From Owenia fusiformis (Eukaryota; Annelida; Polychaeta; Sabellida; Oweniidae), in NCBI GenBank assembly GCA_903813345.2, contig CAIIXF020000001.1:23393915-23457914 (forward strand): DNA of 64,000 bases, in the 5' to 3' direction. Positions 60,280 through 64,000 of the stretch are shown in pieces; the first letter of the stretch is position 1, and each line of letters begins with the position of its first letter. The translations under genes and the position numbers were made by a program. The notes below the pieces were generated by a model. That model was not told the origin of the DNA and did not search any database. It saw only the letters and a program-made list of their open reading frames with translations.

Positions 60280-63200
60280 ATGGAGTCAGGGTTCCAACAG
60301 CGCAGGCTGCTTTCCCTTGATGAGGCCTACCAAGCAACTGCAGACTTCCTGCCTGGCAGTGAAGCAGGGATGTTATTTGTTGCCATATCAACCATTTGTG
60401 CTTCCATGGTGATTGTGATAGCGTTAGCTCTGTGCGTGTGTGGGAAGAAAGAAGGGTAAGTGAGAGCCAGAATCAGAAGTACAGTATACAATTGTTGACC
60501 TCTCCAGAGGTCAACCGGCAAAATTGTATACCGAGACTGTAAACTGAGAAACTACTGTTGACAGAGACCGAAGGTCGAGGTCAACAGTAGTTTCAAGGTT
60601 TACAGTCGAGGTATACGATTTTGACGGTTGACCGAATGGAGAGGTCTACAATTGTTTTGTTAGTCCGAAGAAACTAGTAATACACAATCATATAGACGGC
60701 AATCATCAATCGGCATGGCTTCATTTCATAATCTTTTCTCCGAACCACGTCAGCAATATTTTTTTAGAAATTCTGAAGATAGTGGTAGCTAAACTCTCTA
60801 TATTCGGCACATCACGGTAGAGTCATTAGTAAATTAATGTTGATTTTACGTTTCTATTTGCATTTTTGCCATTCTTGTCGTCTAGTAAACTCAAAAAATC
60901 ACTTTCATCAACGTTTACAATATTATGACGTCATGGAACTTTTTTCAAAAGTAGCGGTCAACAGTATCTAGTAGCGGTCAACAGTGCATATTGTTGACCG
61001 CTAATCAACCAATCAGAATCGAGTATTTCAGTTGAGGTACTAACAATATAGGTTGTGACAAAATGGCAAGATTATTTTGGGAATCAAAATATTTATAATT
61101 GTGAAGAATATATTCATTGGTAGGACTTGCCAATATATTCTTCACAATCACAAATATTTTGAAATGTTGCAAATGATAAAACATGGATTTCCACATATAG
61201 AAAATGAAAAATCAAGTGTTAAATTCTCCAGTAATGTTTTGTGTACATGTTGCCTTTCTAATCTAAATGCACAGCTGATACATTTTGTTATATAAATAAA
61301 ATATTAAAAATGGAGCTAACAGTAATGTCACACTTTCACAGTTTCTCATTGTAAAAAAGGAATCAGTTCATAAATGTTAAATTAAATAAAGGTCATGAAT
61401 GCCAAAGAATTAAATTATGAATGTCAGTTTAATCAAATGATGAATATCAGTTAAATAAAATGATGTAAATTGAAATGATGAATGTCAATTAAATGAAATG
61501 ATGTATTATTTTTTCAGAGATAAAAATCTAGAGTTGAAGACTGTGACCCCAAGAGTTGATAGGAGGTCATCAAGAGATAATGTGAGTTCAAATAATATGA
61601 ATACAAATAATGTGAGTTCAAATAGTTTTTCATGACAATTATAAATCAACCAGAGGCATAAAATCAAAGACATGAACACAAACATATACAAGCAAGCATA
61701 TATTATAAACTCTGTGTCAAGAAAACAGTCTCAAATACCCAAAAGACAAGCATACATACAAATATACTCAGTGTCAAGTATGCAGACACAAACTTGTATA
61801 CTTACAGGGAAGCAAAGAGACACAATGTACCCTAAGGCAAGCACACAGACACATATACCCAAAATCAAGCACACTGACAAATATACTCAGTGTCAAGTAT
61901 GCAGACACAAACTTGTATACTTACAGGGAAGCAAAGAGACACAATGTACCCTAAGGCAAGCACACAGACACATATACCCAAAATCAAGCACACTGACAAA
62001 TATACTCAGTGTCAAGTATGCAGACACAAACTTGTATACTTACAGGGAAGCAAAGAGACACAATGTACCCAAAATCAAGCACACTGACAAATATACTCAG
62101 TTTCAAGCATTCAGACATAAATATGTATACTTACAGGGAAGCAATGAGGCACAATCTACCCAAAGGCAAGCATGCAGACACATAGACACGAGGCAAACAC
62201 CTAGAAAACTTGAATTTTACAATCATGTATTTGTTTTATAGGATATTGTGGACTCAGCAAATCTCCAAATTGAAGTAGAGGGGGCTAAAAGACAGAGTAA
62301 TGGATCTGCAACACATGAACATATCAGAGAAAATGTTTCATCAAACAGCAATGATAAACACAGGTATATAATCAAATATAAGTTAAATGTTAATGCCTAA
62401 TGTTTTGTCTTTTGTATTCAGTTTGCCTGAAATTAGAATTACTATACATGTACTTTTTGTACAGTAAACCAGTAGTATGTCTATGTAGTGATGATTGATG
62501 GTGTTTTCAGCACTGTATTCTACATTACTTTACCAATTCTGATCAAAATATCCTAATTCTCCATAACTTACCAATTTTCACTTGCTGGTATCAATGTGTT
62601 ATGATTTGATATCATCTTCTATGTATTTTCCAGGGCTGAGTCAACCAAGTCAGCCACTATTGCTCGCAGACTTCCCGAGATCCCTGGAGTCCATACACCC
62701 CTCAGTGGCTCAGATGATGCCGTTTTTGAGGGTAGAGAAGAGAACTATTACAGTATACCAAAAGACTATCCTCAAAATATTGGCAAACAGGCAGCTGAGA
62801 GGTCCAGTGCTATTCCTGCAGGTGTTGATGATGATAAGGATGATAGCATTATTGATCCATATAATACAGTGAAAGATGACACTAGTGAGACAGCTGGTGA
62901 CTCTGCAAGTGGGGCTGTTGGAGGAGTAGACCCAAAATACACTAGAGTCAAAGGAGAGCCCCCCTATGCCAAAGTGAAAGGAGAGCCTCCATATTCGAAA
63001 GTGAAGGGTGAACCTCCATACTCCAAGATTAAAACAGATACTTCCAAGAATGACACTGGTGAAGAGGACCCCGACTATGCCACAACAGAAGATGACTATG
63101 CTGCTATTACTCCACCCCCTGTACCCAACAGAGGATATCTTGACTCTAGCCCCCTACAACAACCCCCCAGATCCACGAGCCCAAACTTACCATCTAGAAA

Positions 63201-63429
63201 TCTCAACCCCCACATTCCAGCAGCTAATCTACCCCTCAGTTCCTCTGCTCCTCAGGGAACAAGTTCAGTGACGGACCAGGAGAGGGAGCCACCATACAAT
63301 CAAGTAACAGTACGTGAGTCGTTGCAGAGTATCCGTGAGCGTCAACAGGAACAGCTCAGGGAGGCCAACTCACGTACTCTTAGTAATGTGGATGAAGATT
63401 ATGCCTCTGTAGATGCTGACAAAGTAAAG
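60280..63429 (+). CDS. transmembrane tyrosine-motif adaptor, PAG1/Cbp-like (3' end unresolved)
   Basis: Exons 60280-60455 (acceptor GTTTCAG at 60277), 61518-61581, 62242-62363 and 62634-63429 join in phase to 386 codons. A short N-terminal ectodomain with no obvious signal peptide leads into one membrane helix (residues 31-52, MLFVAISTICASMVIVIALA) and a juxtamembrane CVC that could be palmitoylated. The long cytosolic tail has RRLPEIPG, DPYNTVKD, repeated KGEPPY-S/A-K-V/I-K units, DPDYATTEDDYAAI, TPPPVPNRG, PPYNQVTVRESLQSIRERQQ and DEDYASVDADKVK. This architecture matches the vertebrate Csk-binding raft adaptor PAG1, which recruits SH2 proteins to phosphotyrosines. The resemblance is by layout and motifs, not alignment. 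The last donor (AAG|GTCTGT) is weak; without splicing the frame stops at 63463-63465. Upstream 5' UTR exons are not located. Confidence 0.75.
60484..60654. repeat. 171-base inverted repeat in intron 1 of the adaptor gene
   Basis: Left arm 60484-60562 and right arm 60580-60654 pair imperfectly from CAATTGTTGACCTCTCC to AAACTACTGTTGAC. Further GGTCAACAGT and TTGTTGACCG copies lie at 60955-61005, so the element may have a larger outline. Confidence 0.65.
61390..61505. repeat. degenerate ~30-base tandem repeat
   Basis: AATGATGAATGTCAGTTTAA-like units recur about four times in the intron before the second coding exon of the adaptor gene. Confidence 0.55.
61763..62180. repeat. 119-base minisatellite in an adaptor-gene intron
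   Basis: TATACTCAGTGTCAAGTATG starts units at 61763, 61882 and 62001, with a variant at 62092 (spacing 119, 119, 91). The unit length and few stops give a spurious 189-codon open frame rich in Gln, Thr and Lys, which ends at the TAG that is also the splice acceptor of the next exon. Confidence 0.85.
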
Positions 63430-63440
63430 GTCTGTTCATT

Positions 63441-63672
63441 TATATCGCACCCTTGGGTGCTATAATATATTGTGCTATATTGTTCAAATCTGACTTCAGA
63501 TTTGAGAATGACTTCTCAGGATCAAAAAACTCCAGATGTTGACCAATTTTTTTTCAAAATCAAGTTCTCAGAAATTCAAATCCGACTTAAGATTGAACTC
63601 ATTGTATTTGCATTGTATTGAGAAACCAGGAGCAACTAGGTGGTGACATTTTGTCATGTTAATGCCTTGTTA
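63441..63672 (+). mobile_element. second-family Helentron-like relic after the last adaptor exon
   Basis: Starts near a GCACCCTTGGGTGC palindrome and ends with AGCAACTAGGTGGTGACATT and the TGACATTTTGTCA palindrome, the same end as the repeats at 41.3-42.7 kb. One internal monomer (ACCAATTTTTTTTCAAAATC) is recognisable. It begins about 10 bases after the proposed splice donor. Confidence 0.5.
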
Positions 63673-64000
63673 TTTTCTATGGTATGGGAAATACAATTGG
63701 CAAATTGATGATATTTCAAGCATACTCCTTTATTTGAGGACACAGATTTTTGTATCCTGACAATCTACATGTACATTTCCATCAATATCATAAGTATTTC
63801 CTCGTAGGTTATGTAAATAAAAATTCAAATATAAAAAGGCTTCAACAAGTATGGTTGCCAAACTTGTGGAGGGGAGTGTATATTTGATCATATGTTTATA
63901 AATGTGTATATTTGATAGATGCATTAGCTTCAGAAAAGGCAATCCTAGGTATAAAAGAGTATAAAATGAAGCGACACATTTTTAGATGAATAACATAACA
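63673..64000. other. no gene seen
   Basis: Probably intron or 3' flank of the adaptor gene. No exon was recognised. Confidence 0.4.

Noticed and set aside
61672-62241. 189-codon Gln/Thr/Lys-rich open frame
   Set aside because: Made by the 119-base intronic minisatellite; it ends at the splice acceptor and has no homology-like pattern.

Overview
The window looks like nuclear DNA of a marine invertebrate animal. It is AT-rich, genes are split by GT-AG introns, and there is a metazoan profilin, a eukaryotic tRNA-Ala, a non-LTR retrotransposon, Helentron-like arrays and many MITE-type fold-back elements. The closest clade cannot be fixed from the sequence. The Helentron-like arrays with internal tandem repeats recall those described from bivalves, while the profilin also recalls echinoderm sequences from memory, so I claim only 'marine invertebrate'.

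Layout. 1-14 kb is mostly intergenic or intronic AT-rich DNA with one TTAA-flanked MITE and two weak exon candidates. 14.2-15.8 kb holds a two-exon gene for a 299-residue membrane-anchored protein I do not recognise. 18.6-19.4 kb (minus) is a two-exon profilin. 21.2-45.5 kb holds two tandem paralogues of an unrecognised secreted protein family. Copy A (21235-25677) is intact: six exons, 230 residues and eight mature cysteines, two in each of exons 2, 3, 5 and 6. Copy B (27693-45544) keeps the same six-exon layout but has a +1 frameshift in an A7 run of exon 2. Its first intron has been blown up to 11.6 kb by a four-unit Helentron-like array (about 28.1-35.7 kb) and a 5'-truncated LINE (35.7-39.3 kb) that stops about 20 bases before exon 2.

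45.5-53 kb is intergenic and dense with MITEs (including a TA-flanked mariner-like one) and carries tRNA-Ala(UGC) at 51194-51265. 53.0-54.5 kb (minus) is a three-exon gene for a 280-residue protein that looks conserved but that I cannot name. 60.3 kb to beyond 63.4 kb carries the coding exons of a single-pass, tyrosine-motif-rich adaptor resembling the Csk-binding protein PAG1. Its 3' end is not resolved and it may continue beyond the window.

The genes do not form a pathway. The main story is a lineage-specific secreted-protein pair shaped by duplication, first-exon replacement and transposon insertion. Exon boundaries were set by hand from GT/AG sites, phase consistency and, for copies A and B, comparison with each other. 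No database search was possible.
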